DNA of 64,000 nt from UBA3941 sp002385665 (GCA_050949255.1 JBMNFJ010000017.1:408378-472377); one strand, 5' to 3'; numbered from the stretch's first letter, positions 1-13,511 are shown. A program made the numbers and translations. Notes: generated by a model not told the origin, from the letters alone.

Positions 1-1368
1 CTGACCTTTAGCTTAATAGACGATTTAATGAATAATGACAGGGAACTTGATGAGTTTTATCAGGATGTATCCCGTGAAGAAATAGATAAAAAAACAGAGG
101 GAAAGGTGATTCGCAGCAAAAACATGGGAACAATCGAAGGGGACATAAACGTTGGGGGCATTGCAGGGTCTATGGCCATTGAGTTGCAGCTTGATCCCGA
201 AGATGAATTTAATATAAATAGCAACACTTCCCTTAATGCAGTGTATCAGACCAGCGCAATTATTCAGCAATGTGAAAACAGTGGCAGGATAACGGGCAAA
301 AAAAATAATGTAGGCGGTATCGTAGGCAGCATGGATCTGGGTTATATCGTGGATTGTGTAGCCACTGAATTGATAGAGAGCATCGATGGTGATTATGTGG
401 GGGGTATTGCAGGTAGGTCCCACGGTCCTATCGTTTCCAGCTATGCAAAATGCACCTTAAGGGGTGCAAATTATATAGGTGGCATTGCAGGACATGGGAC
501 TGAAATAGTAGATTCCCATACCCTAATTAAAATGGAAAGGTCCAATGCCTACATAGGAGCCATAGCAGGAGATATAGATACTAACAGTGTTATAAAAATG
601 AATACTTTTGTTAGTGATACTCTGTCGGGCATAGATGGTATAAGCTATAGGGAAAAGGCCGAACCTACAAGCTACGAGGAATTGATATTAAAAGAAGGTA
701 TTCCTGCTGTATTTAAGGAGCTTAAATTGACCTTTTTGGCAGAAGACGAAGTAATCCATACGCAATATTGTAATTATGGGGACCCCATCTCCGAAATTAT
801 TCTACCGGAGGTACCGGAAAAAGAGGGTTATCATGGTAAGTGGGAGGAATTCCATGAAGATAATATCACCTTTGATACTACTATAAAAGCAATCTACACT
901 CCCATTACAAGGGTTCTTGAAAGCCATGAAAAAAGGGATAGTGTTTTACCTGTTGTCCTGGTGGAAGGACAATTTACCCATGAAGATTCTCTGACGCTGG
1001 TACTCAATGATGAGATAGAACCACCCAAACTCAAAAAAGGAACGTTAGCTGATCAGTTAACCGTCATCATACCGGACGACGGTGACTTAAATCATACCAT
1101 TAGGTATCTACCATCTATAGCAGGAAGAAAGATGGACCTGTATATCCAATCCAAGGAGGGGAATTGGTATAGATCAAAAAGCCGCCTGGATGGCAAATAT
1201 GTGGTTTTTGAAGCCGAAGGAAATAGTGTTACGTTTACAGTAGTGTATAATAAACCCTCATATATAGGATATATGGTTTTGGCAGCGGTGATGTTTATGG
1301 TTATAGTGTCTTTTGTATATATGAAAAAGAGAAAGGAACATCCGAGGAATGTTGAGTTGGATAAGTAG
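1..1368 (+). CDS. GLUG-repeat surface protein, C-terminal part (cut by window edge)
   Basis: The reading frame is open to the first base of the window, so the first visible ATG (28) need not be the start and the gene is probably cut off at its 5' end. The visible part has five GLUG-like repeats in the first ~190 residues, each with a core like VGGIAG, YIGGIAG or YIGAIAG. GLUG repeats are typical of exported cell-surface or adhesin proteins. A region with a possible beta-rich fold follows. A single membrane helix lies near the C-terminus (around YMVLAAVMFMVIVSFVYM), followed by a short basic tail KKRKEHPR, which fits a C-terminal membrane anchor with the bulk outside. No LPXTG motif is seen. 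Function beyond a surface role is unknown. The rRNA promoters begin about 45 bases downstream. Confidence 0.7.
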   Translation: MTFSLIDDLMNNDRELDEFYQDVSREEIDKKTEGKVIRSKNMGTIEGDINVGGIAGSMAIELQLDPEDEFNINSNTSLNAVYQTSAIIQQCENSGRITGKKNNVGGIVGSMDLGYIVDCVATELIESIDGDYVGGIAGRSHGPIVSSYAKCTLRGANYIGGIAGHGTEIVDSHTLIKMERSNAYIGAIAGDIDTNSVIKMNTFVSDTLSGIDGISYREKAEPTSYEELILKEGIPAVFKELKLTFLAEDEVIHTQYCNYGDPISEIILPEVPEKEGYHGKWEEFHEDNITFDTTIKAIYTPITRVLESHEKRDSVLPVVLVEGQFTHEDSLTLVLNDEIEPPKLKKGTLADQLTVIIPDDGDLNHTIRYLPSIAGRKMDLYIQSKEGNWYRSKSRLDGKYVVFEAEGNSVTFTVVYNKPSYIGYMVLAAVMFMVIVSFVYMKKRKEHPRNVELDK

Positions 1369-1413
1369 CAGGGGAGTGAACCCACACTTAAAAAAGAATA
1401 AAAAATTAGGGTG

Positions 1414-1442
1414 TTGACATACTATAAATGCTATGCTAGTAT
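1414..1442 (+). promoter_or_regulatory. rRNA promoter P1
   Basis: TTGACA at 1414-1419 and TAGTAT at 1437-1442 with a 17-base spacer, in the 370-base gap upstream of 16S. It is the first of two sigma-A-type promoters in tandem, the usual arrangement for Firmicute rRNA operons. Confidence 0.75.
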
Positions 1443-1521
1443 ATAAATCGTTGTTCAAAAACAACGAATCGGGTATCGGAAGGTCACCATAAATTGGGTC
1501 TAAAAGAATTAAAAAAAGATG

Positions 1522-1550
1522 TTGACAAAGTATTCGGTATCTGATAGCAT
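1522..1550 (+). promoter_or_regulatory. rRNA promoter P2
   Basis: TTGACA at 1522-1527 and TAGCAT at 1545-1550, spacer 17. It lies about 205 bases before mature 16S. The leader that follows contains GATCTTTGAAAACTGAACAG (1600-1619), a common Firmicute rRNA leader motif, and a hairpin with GTACTG/CAGTAC arms, probably part of the processing stem. Confidence 0.75.
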
Positions 1551-1754
1551 AGTAAGAGTCGCCCCAAGAAAGGGAAGCGACACAAAGTTAAGAGCTATTG
1601 ATCTTTGAAAACTGAACAGTGTAATAAATTAAGCGAAGTCAATTCCAAAAGCGTACTGTCGGGGTGATGCGATATAGCATTGCTATTAGGGCAGTACGGA
1701 CAACGAATAATTTAGCAAGAGTTAAGATCAAATGATCTTTTAAACAATAAAGTT

Positions 1755-6757
<5,003 letters not shown>

Positions 6758-6792
6758 TAGATCCATTGTGCAGTTTTGAGGGTATATATGAA

Positions 6793-6870
6793 TATTCGCG
6801 AAGCGACATATTCTACCTATGAAAGCTTTAGTATTCGCGAAGCGACATATTCTACCTATAAAAGCTTTGA
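6793..6870 (+). repeat. 39-bp tandem repeat between 23S and 5S
   Basis: Two direct copies start at 6793 and 6832, each beginning TATTCGCGAAGCGACATATT and ending in AAAGCTTT plus one or two bases. They differ at one or two positions. The spacer is otherwise without genes. Each copy contains the small inverted repeat TTCGCGAA, so the repeat may be a duplicated processing hairpin. Confidence 0.85.
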
Positions 6871-6960
6871 TATTTTGCCAAGCAAAATAATCCGGACCGA
6901 AAGCAGTGGCTTTACGGAGCAAAACGCTGCGAGAGGTCATAAGAACCAATGATAACAATT

Positions 6961-7077
6961 TCCGGTGGCGATAGCGAAGGGGATACACCTGTTCCCATCC
7001 CGAACACAGAAGTTAAGCCCTTCAGCGCCGATGGTACTTGGGGGGAGACCCCCTGGGAGAGTAGGTCGCTGCCGGAT
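6961..7077 (+). rRNA. rrf: 5S ribosomal RNA
   Basis: It begins TCCGGTGGCGATAGCGAAGG and closes with GCTGCCGGA, so the two ends pair. The internal CCGAACACAGAAGTTAAGC block is the standard 5S loop sequence. The length of ~117 bases is normal. It lies about 200 bases after 23S and is followed at once by a terminator. Confidence 0.95.
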
Positions 7078-7087
7078 TCCAATATAT

Positions 7088-7127
7088 AAAAGCCTCATGA
7101 GGTATTACTCCTGGGGCTTTGTTTTAT
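7088..7127 (+). terminator. Terminator of the rRNA operon
   Basis: AAAGCC (from 7089) pairs with GGCTTT (7115-7120), followed by GTTTTATT, directly after 5S. The loop is long (about 20 bases), so the structure is weaker than most intrinsic terminators. Confidence 0.6.
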
Positions 7128-7355
7128 TATTGGGAGTTACTGGATACTTTTATAAATAAATATTCAATGCTTAGATACTATACCTTTCATTTTCTTTTCA
7201 GCTATTTCATATAAAGATGATGAATGGAGCAGCAGATAATAAGATTCAACATTCCCCGCTAAAAAAACATATTGACTTGCTATTGGTGTTGCTATAAACT
7301 GGAATTAATTATATGATGTCATGTATGATAATAATGACTTATTGGGGGGAGAAAC

Positions 7356-8024
7356 ATGCGGGGTCGTACTTTTATAGGCATATTGTTCATTGCACTGGGA
7401 ATAGGATTCTTACTGGATAGAATGGATATAATCTCATTTTCAACCTTGATATCTACATATTGGCCTGCCATATTGATCCTGATAGGGGCAAGTCAGCTCT
7501 TTTCCAGGGGGCATTCTTCAGTATCCGGACTTATTCTAATATTTATAGGCCTTTTCTTTCTCTTGAGAAAGCTTGATATATTGCCTGCTGATATTAGTAA
7601 ATACTTTTGGCCGTCCTTGTTAATACTTCTTGGTATAGTTGTTATCTTTGGAAGACCAAGAAATACTGGGATACCCGTATCAAGAGAAGATATATTAAAC
7701 CATTTTGTTATCTTTTCGGGTTTGGAAAACAGATGTGTATCCCAGGATTTTAAAGGTGGAAACGCTACCGCTATATTTGGTAGTATAGATCTGGACTTAC
7801 GGGACGCGGATCTGAGGGATGAAGGTGCATTTTTGGATTTGACTACCGTATTCGGGGGCATCAGCATAAAGGTTCCGGATCGGTGGAAGGTGGCTGTAAC
7901 GGGTACACCTCTATTTGGTGGATGGGAGAATAAAACAAGGAAACCAAGTGATACTTCCCAAAATCAACCTGAATTAAAGATTAGATGTTTTGCCATGTTT
8001 GGAGGTATTGAAATTAAAAATTAG
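7356..8024 (+). CDS. LiaF-like membrane protein (cell-wall-stress response family)
   Basis: 222 residues. The first ~105 form four hydrophobic stretches arranged as two related hairpins (FIGILFIALGIGFLLD, LILIFIGLFFLL and partners), as in LiaI/LiaF-type membrane domains. The C-terminal ~100 residues (NATAIFGSIDLDL, LTTVFGGISIKVP, LKIRCFAMFGGIEIK) have the repeated xxFGGIxIxxP pattern of the LiaF C-terminal domain (DUF2154), a beta-helix-like sensor fold. LiaF proteins restrain a cell-envelope-stress two-component system. No LiaR/LiaS genes are adjacent, so the partner is unknown. The start is preceded by GGGGGGAG. A possible weak promoter is TTGACT 7272 / TATAAA 7293. A shorter relative lies at 39803-40315. 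Confidence 0.8.
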   Translation: MRGRTFIGILFIALGIGFLLDRMDIISFSTLISTYWPAILILIGASQLFSRGHSSVSGLILIFIGLFFLLRKLDILPADISKYFWPSLLILLGIVVIFGRPRNTGIPVSREDILNHFVIFSGLENRCVSQDFKGGNATAIFGSIDLDLRDADLRDEGAFLDLTTVFGGISIKVPDRWKVAVTGTPLFGGWENKTRKPSDTSQNQPELKIRCFAMFGGIEIKN

Positions 8025-8028
8025 TCTG

Positions 8029-8946
8029 TTAATCGCTTAGAAGTGCATCTATTGTTGTAAACTCATAGCCTTGCTCCTTTAGGATTTCGATAATCCGGGG
8101 CAGGGCTTTCGTTGTCTCAAAACGCCAGTCCTTTCCCCCTGCACAATGCAATAAAATTATGGCTCCGGGATAAACAGAACTTATGACCTTATTCTGGATC
8201 TCCTCAGATTCTGAACCGGTCCAATCCAAGGAATCTATGGACCAGCTGATAACCACATAACCCTTTTCTCCGATCTGTTCAATTTGAGACGGGGTCAAGA
8301 GCCCATATGGGGGACGATAATAGGAGGGCACGGGTAAGTCCACGCAATCCTCCAGGGCTTGTTGGGCGGATGTAACCTCCGCCAGAAATTCCGAATCCGT
8401 TAGCAGGGTGGGTCGCAGGTGGGACCAGCTGTGGTTTGCAATTTGGTGCCCTTCATCAATCATCCTCCTTATTATATGGGGATAGCGTTTTACTTCCTGT
8501 CCTATAAGGAAAAAAGTAGCCGTAATCTCGTTTTCCTTTAAAATATCGAGTATTTTTGGTGTAGTTCTGCCATCAGGACCGTCATCAAAGGTTAATGCTA
8601 CCCTTTTCTTATTGGTGGACTGGTCCATTTTAAAGAGATCAGGATATCTTTCCTGTAAAACCCTGGCCTTTCTATAATATTTCTCATCCGGTGGTAAATT
8701 TTCATCCACTTCCCGATCCTTATCTTCTTGGGGCACTTCTACGGGGTCATTGGCAAAACTATTATTGGAGTGGCTCTTGTTTATATCGGTAGCTGAAAAT
8801 TCATTGTTAGTAATCTCAGGGATCCTGTACTGCATGTCTTCAGGATTTCTCGCTTTATTTTCCCGGGCCGAAATGATTCCCAAGGTAATTCCAAGTAGTA
8901 AGAATATCACAGCTGATAATATCTTTAGTTTTTTATTGGAGCTCAA
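8029..8946 (-). CDS. Polysaccharide deacetylase (NodB domain), membrane-anchored
   Basis: 305 residues. A single N-terminal hydrophobic segment (ILSAVIFLLLGITLGIIS) is an uncleaved anchor or signal peptide. An acidic linker follows, then a NodB homology domain from about residue 113. The catalytic motifs are clear: TFDDGPD (catalytic base and metal Asp), HQIANHSWSH (metal His), RPPYG and, near the end, IILLHCAGG. The family removes N- or O-acetyl groups from peptidoglycan, chitin oligomers or similar glycans outside the cell. Spore-cortex PdaA-like or PgdA-like roles are both possible. It converges on the LiaF-like gene with only 4 bases between the stops. Confidence 0.88.
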   Translation of the reverse strand: MSSNKKLKILSAVIFLLLGITLGIISARENKARNPEDMQYRIPEITNNEFSATDINKSHSNNSFANDPVEVPQEDKDREVDENLPPDEKYYRKARVLQERYPDLFKMDQSTNKKRVALTFDDGPDGRTTPKILDILKENEITATFFLIGQEVKRYPHIIRRMIDEGHQIANHSWSHLRPTLLTDSEFLAEVTSAQQALEDCVDLPVPSYYRPPYGLLTPSQIEQIGEKGYVVISWSIDSLDWTGSESEEIQNKVISSVYPGAIILLHCAGGKDWRFETTKALPRIIEILKEQGYEFTTIDALLSD

Positions 8947-9135
8947 TTAATTTCCCCCTTTTCAACAGATGATTTGATTTATGCCCTTATAGTCTCACCA
9001 ATCTTTTTAAAATAATAAGCTGGTTTAAAAATAGGTTCCCTCCCTAAAGATAGGCAAAGAATCCATCCGATAATTTGGCCCCAAAGGGATTGGATTATGC
9101 TTTTAAAGATTCGGATAAAATATTTGAAAAAAGAG

Positions 9136-9164
9136 TTGACAAACAGAATAAAATAATATATTAT
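9136..9164 (+). promoter_or_regulatory. Promoter of trxA
   Basis: TTGACA 9136-9141 and TATTAT 9159-9164, spacer 17, about 40 bases before the thioredoxin start. Immediately downstream, ATTACGATATAACGATTACA contains two ACGAT units close to an inverted/direct repeat, a possible repressor site overlapping the transcript start. The promoter is well supported; the operator is only suggested. Confidence 0.7.
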
Positions 9165-9204
9165 AATATTACGATATAACGATTACAATATAGGGGGATT
9201 TAGA

Positions 9205-9534
9205 ATGAGTAAAAATATTGTATCTTTGAATCAAAGTAATTTTAGAAATGAAGTGCTAAACAGCAAAAACCCTGTCCTGATTGATTTTTATGCCGATTGG
9301 TGTGCTCCCTGCAGGATGATGTCTCCTATCCTGGATCAGGTAGCAAAGGAGTACGAGGGGAAGGCCACCGTTGCTAAGCTGGACGTAGATGCAAACAACG
9401 CCCTGGCTGCACAATTTGGGGTGATGAGTATACCAACCCTGGTATTCTTTAAAGACGGTAAAGAGGTTAAACGTGTCATTGGAGTGCGTCCCAAGTCAGA
9501 ACTGACCCGTACTTTGGATATGATGATTGGATAA
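9205..9534 (+). CDS. trxA: Thioredoxin
   Basis: 109 residues, the normal length for thioredoxin. The active site WCAPC is in ADWCAPCRMMSP around residues 31-35. The cis-proline region reads VMSIPTLVFFKDG and the C-terminal helix carries the usual VGVRPK-like turn (IGVRPKSEL). It reduces protein disulfides in the cytoplasm, with electrons from thioredoxin reductase, which is not in this window. The start is supported by GGGGGAT 12 bases upstream. It appears to be a single-gene unit with its own promoter and a downstream hairpin. Confidence 0.97.
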   Translation: MSKNIVSLNQSNFRNEVLNSKNPVLIDFYADWCAPCRMMSPILDQVAKEYEGKATVAKLDVDANNALAAQFGVMSIPTLVFFKDGKEVKRVIGVRPKSELTRTLDMMIG

Positions 9535-9577
9535 AACAGCTGGATGGATAGATGTAAGAGAAAAGTACCTAAAAGCG

Positions 9578-9605
9578 ATACCGGCTGTCCTATGGCAGCC
9601 GGTAT
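9578..9605 (+). terminator. Hairpin after trxA
   Basis: A 10-base perfect stem ATACCGGCTG / CAGCCGGTAT with an 8-base loop, 44 bases after the trxA stop. It is not followed by a clean T-run (AAATATATAT instead), so termination may be weak; it may mainly protect the 3' end. Confidence 0.5.
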
Positions 9606-9881
9606 AAATATATATAAAAGGAGGTCAAAAAACAACTAGTATCCAAATTTAATTAATCCTGAAAGGATTGCTAATAATTTATCATATCCCTTAAATCCAT
9701 TATACTAATAATCGTATAAATTTCAACAACTTTCGATAAATTCAGCATTATATATAAACAAAACTGTCCTTTTTTAGAATTATTGTATAGATAACCAATG
9801 CTAATTAAATGATTTCCTATAATTGAGTTTCCTATTCTTAAATCAAAAAAACATTTGGAACATAAATATATGACGCGGCTC

Positions 9882-9909
9882 TTGCATATCTGGGATAATA
9901 TAGTATAAT
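9882..9909 (+). promoter_or_regulatory. Promoter of the serS T-box transcript
   Basis: TTGCAT 9882-9887 and TATAAT 9904-9909, spacer 16, placing transcription start just before the T-box leader. The 240 bases upstream, back to the trxA hairpin, are AT-rich with no gene seen. Confidence 0.65.
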
Positions 9910-9929
9910 ATTAGGCAAGAATTAAATCA

Positions 9930-10161
9930 TTGATCGGCAATGAAGGGAAATAGTAGATAAGTCAAGGTTCCCAAGAGAACCGGTGGCAGGTGTGAACCGG
10001 TGAACCCCTTTATCGAATCCATCCCAGAGCTACAGGCCGAATTATAGTAAGCTATGTCGTCGTCGAGGCGTTATCTCGTTATCAGAGTGGGGGATATTTA
10101 TCCCCAATTAGGGTGGCAACGCGGGTTTCTCGTCCCTTTTATAGGGAACGGGAATTTTTTA
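9930..10161 (+). promoter_or_regulatory. T-box leader controlling serS (serine)
   Basis: The T-box consensus is AGGGTGGCAACGCGGG at 10110-10125. It is followed by a terminator hairpin (TTCTCGTCCC / GGGAACGGGAA) and a T-rich run at 10155-10166. Upstream is the long stem I region. A probable specifier triplet is TCC at 10018-10020 within CGAATCCATCCC, a serine codon, which fits the gene. Uncharged tRNA-Ser would bind and switch the terminator to an antiterminator. The T-box class is certain; the specifier assignment is by position and sense only. Confidence 0.9.
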
Positions 10162-10188
10162 TTTTTGTTAACTTTTTGGAGGTGTGTC

Positions 10189-11462
10189 ATGTTAGATCCC
10201 AGATTTATAAGAGATAATATAGATCTAGTAAGAGAAGGGTTGAATAAGCGAAAAGAGGATATTGATCTTGATAAGTTCTTGTTGCTGGATAAGAAGAGAA
10301 GGGAATATATCGCCCAAACAGAACAGCTAAAGAGCAGAAGAAACGCCGTGACTCAGGATATAGCCAAATTAAAGCGGGAGAAACAGGATGCCAACCATCT
10401 TATAAAGGAGATGCAGGAGGTATCCAAAACCATTAAGGAATTGGATGATAAGGTAAGGGAGGTACAGAATGAACTGGATGAGTTCCTGTTAACCATACCC
10501 AATATTCCACACTCTTCAGTACCTACGGGAGAAACCGATGAGAACAATGAGACGGTAAGGGAATGGGGGCAACCCACAACCTTTGATTTCGAACCAAAGG
10601 CCCATTGGGATATAGGTGAGGGATTGGGTATATTGGATTTTTCCACGGCTGGCAAGGTTACAGGGGCCAGGTTTACCTTCTACAAGGGGTATGGGGCCAG
10701 GTTGGAGAGGGCATTGATCAATTTTATGCTGGATCTTCATACAACCGAGCACGGATATACAGAGGTATTCCCCCCGTTTATGGTCCATAGGAGAAGCATG
10801 GTTGGAACCGGTCAATTGCCCAAGTTCGAAGAGGATGCTTTCAGGGTAGCGGATACGGAATATTTTTTAGTCCCCACTGCCGAGGTCCCGGTGACCAATA
10901 TGTATAGGGAAGAAATCCTTGACGAAAGCCGGCTTCCCATCAAGCATGTAGCCTATAGTGCCTGTTTCAGGGCGGAGGCCGGATCAGCAGGCAGGGATAC
11001 ACGTGGCCTGATAAGGCAGCATCAATTCAACAAGGTAGAGTTGGTGAAGTTCGTTAAGCCCGAGGAATCATATGAAGAGCTGGAAAAGCTGACCAATGAT
11101 GCGGAGAAGGTGCTTCAGCTCCTGGGGCTTCCCTATAGGGTATCAGTGCTATGTACCGGGGATCTGGGCTTCTCATCGGCAAAAACCTATGATCTGGAGG
11201 TATGGATGCCCAGCTACGGGAGATACGTAGAGATCTCCTCCTGCAGTAATTTTGAGGATTTCCAGGCTCGTCGGGCTGACATCAAATACAGGCCCGCCGA
11301 TAAGGGAAAGGACAGCCTTTGTCCATACCTTAAATGGTTCAGGGAATAGCAGTGGGACGTACTGTGGCAGCCATCCTGGAGAACTACCAGCAGGCCGATG
11401 GTACGGTTAAGGTACCCGAAAAGCTCATCCCATACATGGGTGGAATAGATATAATAAAGTAA
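10189..11462 (+). CDS. serS: Seryl-tRNA synthetase, with two apparent frameshifts near the C-terminus
   Basis: Charges tRNA-Ser. The start is the ATG at 10189 (MLDPRFIRDN, site TTTTTGGAGG); an upstream in-frame TTG lies inside the T-box and is not used. The N-terminal coiled coil spans about residues 25-105 and is followed by the class II catalytic domain with TAEVPVTN and FRAEAGSAGRDTRGLIRQHQF. After DIKYRPADKGKDS the frame runs into a stop at 11349. The expected FVHTLNGSG lies in the +1 frame from about 11323, and IAVGRTVAAILENYQQADGT, through YMGGIDIIK, in the next frame from about 11344 to 11462. Two single-base insertions, at about 11322 (CC) and 11343 (AA), would restore a normal ~424-residue enzyme including motif 3. 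The gene is normally essential, so sequencing error is likely unless another copy exists. Confidence 0.9.
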
Positions 11463-11629
11463 TCGGATCAATAACGGTTTGGTAATAATGCCTATATTTC
11501 ACTGAATTTGACCATAAAAAGTTGGTTGACAGTCAATTTTACTTTTGGTATACTAGATAAGTGTCAACGCTGGAGCCCATGGGGACATGGGCTCCAGAGT
11601 CTACTTTTAAATTATTGTGAATGCATTAG

Positions 11630-11718
11630 GGAGAGGTGTCCGAGTGGTTTATGGAGCTGGTCTTGAAAACCAGTGACACCGAAAGGTGCCGGGGGTTCGA
11701 ATCCCTCCCTCTCCGCCA
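11630..11718 (+). tRNA. tRNA-Ser (anticodon UGA)
   Basis: Acceptor GGAGAGG pairs with CCTCTCC (11708-11714), then G and encoded CCA. The anticodon loop is CTTGAAAACC with TGA. There is a long class II variable arm (GACACCGAAAGGTGCC) and a GGTTCGAATCC T-arm. The position right after serS is a common Firmicute arrangement. Confidence 0.97.
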
Positions 11719-11742
11719 AGTAAATAGTATAAACTATAATAC

Positions 11743-11833
11743 GGAGAAGTACCCAAGTGGCCGAAGGGGCGCCCCTGCTAAGGGCGTAGGTCGGGTGACC
11801 GGCGCGAGGGTTCAAATCCCTCCTTCTCCGCCA
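11743..11833 (+). tRNA. tRNA-Ser (anticodon GCU)
   Basis: Acceptor GGAGAAG pairs with CTTCTCC, with encoded CCA. The anticodon loop is CCTGCTAAGG with GCT, and the long variable arm GTAGGTCGGGTGACCGGCGC marks class II. It lies 24 bases after tRNA-Ser(UGA) and is probably co-transcribed. The sequence to its right begins the accessory island. Confidence 0.97.
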
Positions 11834-11888
11834 AATCAAATACCATCTATTGATAAAAGGAATTTTGTCGACAGGTGGTTTTTTGTTT

Positions 11889-11931
11889 GCCCGAAAGTGC
11901 TTGATTAACGCTGCTTTCGGGCTTTGTGCTT
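11889..11931 (+). terminator. Probable terminator of the serS/tRNA-Ser transcript
   Basis: Nine-base perfect stem GCCCGAAAG / CTTTCGGGC with a 16-base loop, then TTTGTGCTTTTT. It lies 56 bases after tRNA-Ser(GCU). Confidence 0.55.
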
Positions 11932-12040
11932 TTTGCCTTGTAGCAATAGTTGGTGTTTTAGAGTAGCCGTTTTCGGAGGATACTTGACACGAACTTGTGG
12001 CTGCCAAGTGCTTATTTTTAACGATTAGACCTCTGGGGGT

Positions 12041-12060
12041 GTGCATCTTTTAACGATTTG
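12041..12060 (+). repeat. Left copy of 20-bp direct repeat bounding the island
   Basis: The sequence gtgcatcttttaacgatttg occurs here and, identical, at 24719-24738. The flanking bases to the left (ACCTCT...GGGGTGTGCA) also resemble each other with small gaps. The two copies bracket the IS element, the broken ATPase and the GC-rich cluster (12.7 kb). Confidence 0.75.
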
Positions 12061-12080
12061 CCTTGTAATCGTTAAAAGAT
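12045..12080. repeat. Perfect 13-base inverted repeat
   Basis: ATCTTTTAACGAT 12045-12057 and ATCGTTAAAAGAT 12068-12080 with a 10-base loop. It overlaps the left direct repeat; the right copy of the direct repeat does not have the second arm, so the palindrome is unique to this side. Confidence 0.7.
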
Positions 12081-12299
12081 ACTGTTACGGCAAAATTTGG
12101 CTGCCCAAAGGCAAGCAGCATATCTTGGAACTTTGGACGAGAATCCTATGATTAAAGGTTTTAAAGAGATAGATGGATGTGTTTGACAAAATCAGTCGCA
12201 CATAGTATACTTGTAATACAATGGACCTATGTCAATACTTTGGACACAAAAAGTTGAACATTTTCTCTCTGCATGATATTAATACGTAGAGAAAGATTA

Positions 12300-13160
12300 C
12301 TAAGCTGCAAGAATCTCATCTTCAACCTGCTGTGGGGTTTTATAATCCAGCGCACTGTGCCTCCTTCTGCGGTTATACCAAGACTCTATATATTCAAAGA
12401 TAGCTGTTTTAGCCTCTTCAAATGTATGATATGTATTTAAGTATACTTCTTCCTTCTTTAATACAGAATGGAAGGATTCCATACAAGCATTATCATAAGG
12501 ATTTCCCTTTCTGCTGAAGGAATGCTTCATATTTTTTTCTATAAGCATATCCTCAAATACTGCGCTTGTATATTGGCTGCCTAAATCTGAATGAAGGATA
12601 ATACCTGTAGTATCTTCTACATTGAGACATGCATTTTCTACAGCCTTTTTAGCTAATTCGGCGGTTGGATTTTTACCATATGAATAACCGATGATTTTCC
12701 TATTATATAAGTCCATAACTGATGCTAGATAAGTCCAGCCCTCTTTAAGAACATGTATATACGTAATGTCAGTAACCCATTTTTGGTTTATTGTTGTAGT
12801 AGTAAAATCACGATTTAGTATATTTTCCTTATCGTCTGGAACCTTACCTTGGTTATTTTGATACTTATATTTGCGTACTACAACACTGCGAAGACCAAGC
12901 TTAGCCATATGTCTTTGCACTCTTTTAACAGAACAAGGGATACAGGCTTCTTCAAGATCTCGCTGTATCTTAATAGCACCGTAACGCCCCTTAGATTTGT
13001 CATAGTAATATTTAACTTCATCACTAAATTTGTTGTAATCAATTTCTCTTTGCGATGTAACATGATTAATTACGGCATAATAAGTACTGCGAGGAAACTT
13101 AAGTACCTTGCACATTTGTTTAACAGTATAATTATCAAGATTAGCTTGAATAAAGGACAC
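12300..13160 (-). CDS. IS3-family transposase OrfB (DDE integrase core)
   Basis: 286 residues from a GTG; the natural product is the OrfAB fusion made by -1 slippage, since this frame stays open upstream through KKSIAEYVSFIQ. The region has an HTH_21-like part (KSKGRYGAIKIQRDL), then the rve integrase core. The catalytic residues are D in WVTDITYIHV, D in LHSDLGSQYTS and E in NACMESFHSVLK, followed by the C-terminal YIESWYNRRRRHSALDYKTP. All three acidic residues are intact, so the element may be functional. Confidence 0.93.
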   Translation of the reverse strand: MSFIQANLDNYTVKQMCKVLKFPRSTYYAVINHVTSQREIDYNKFSDEVKYYYDKSKGRYGAIKIQRDLEEACIPCSVKRVQRHMAKLGLRSVVVRKYKYQNNQGKVPDDKENILNRDFTTTTINQKWVTDITYIHVLKEGWTYLASVMDLYNRKIIGYSYGKNPTAELAKKAVENACLNVEDTTGIILHSDLGSQYTSAVFEDMLIEKNMKHSFSRKGNPYDNACMESFHSVLKKEEVYLNTYHTFEEAKTAIFEYIESWYNRRRRHSALDYKTPQQVEDEILAA

Positions 13161-13168
13161 GTACTCAG

Positions 13169-13447
13169 CTATTGATTTTTGGCAAATATGGCGGTAGCTT
13201 TTTTTAATATTTCATTTTCTATCTCTAGTTCCTTCATTTTCTTTTGAAGAGCCTTATACTCTTTCATAGAAATAGTTTCTGTCTCTGAAACCTGTATTGG
13301 GGAAAGAAGCTTTACCCAGGTAGAGATTGTGCCCTTTGGAACGCCATATTCGTTAGATAATTCTGTTATACCTTTTCCAGCCTTAATACGCAGGTCTACA
13401 ATCTGCTGCTTGAATTCTGGTGTATAGGATTTTTGTTTTTTTGCCAT
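13169..13447 (-). CDS. IS3-family transposase OrfA (helix-turn-helix)
   Basis: 92 residues. The N-terminal helix-turn-helix (YTPEFKQQIVDLRI...GVPKGTISTWVK) binds the IS ends, and a C-terminal leucine-zipper-like coiled coil (LQKKMKELEIENEILKKA) multimerises. It ends IFAKNQ at the A5 slippery run that joins it to OrfB in the -1 frame. Confidence 0.93.
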   Translation of the reverse strand: MAKKQKSYTPEFKQQIVDLRIKAGKGITELSNEYGVPKGTISTWVKLLSPIQVSETETISMKEYKALQKKMKELEIENEILKKATAIFAKNQ

Positions 13448-13511
13448 GATTGAACACTCCTTTGTTATATTATAGAATGTTCAACTTTCCGTGTCCATAG
13501 TTATATACTAA

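Larger units (their letters stand above)
11834..12240. other. Gene-free stretch at the left edge of the island
   Basis: No convincing gene. It contains a terminator-like hairpin GCCCGAAAG 11889-11897 / CTTTCGGGC 11914-11922 followed by TTTGTGCTTTTT. It also holds a perfect 13-base inverted repeat (12045-12057 with 12068-12080) that overlaps the 20-bp direct repeat found again at 24719. The only long frame here, on the minus strand through the tRNAs, is an antisense tRNA translation and is not a gene. Confidence 0.6.
12241..13497 (-). mobile_element. IS3-family insertion sequence (IS150-like)
   Basis: Terminal inverted repeats: TGGACAC, two differing bases, then AAAGTTGAACATT, at 12241-12262 and on the other strand at 13476-13497. 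They enclose orfA and orfB on the minus strand. Total length is ~1,257 bases. The frame shift between the orfs lies at an A5 run (GCCAAAAATC), a typical -1 slippage site giving the OrfAB transposase. No clear target duplication is visible at the ends, so the site may have been rearranged. It sits directly against a truncated ATPase gene. Confidence 0.9.

Noticed and set aside
11743..11833. tRNA-Ser(GCU) 3' end as the integration site of the island
   Set aside because: Its 3' end (GGTTCAAATCC...CCGCCA) is not repeated at the right border; the 20-bp repeat elsewhere is the only duplicated boundary.
11612..12046. 144-codon minus-strand ORF
   Set aside because: It runs antisense through both tRNA-Ser genes and yields the well-known false RRRDLNPR-type peptide.
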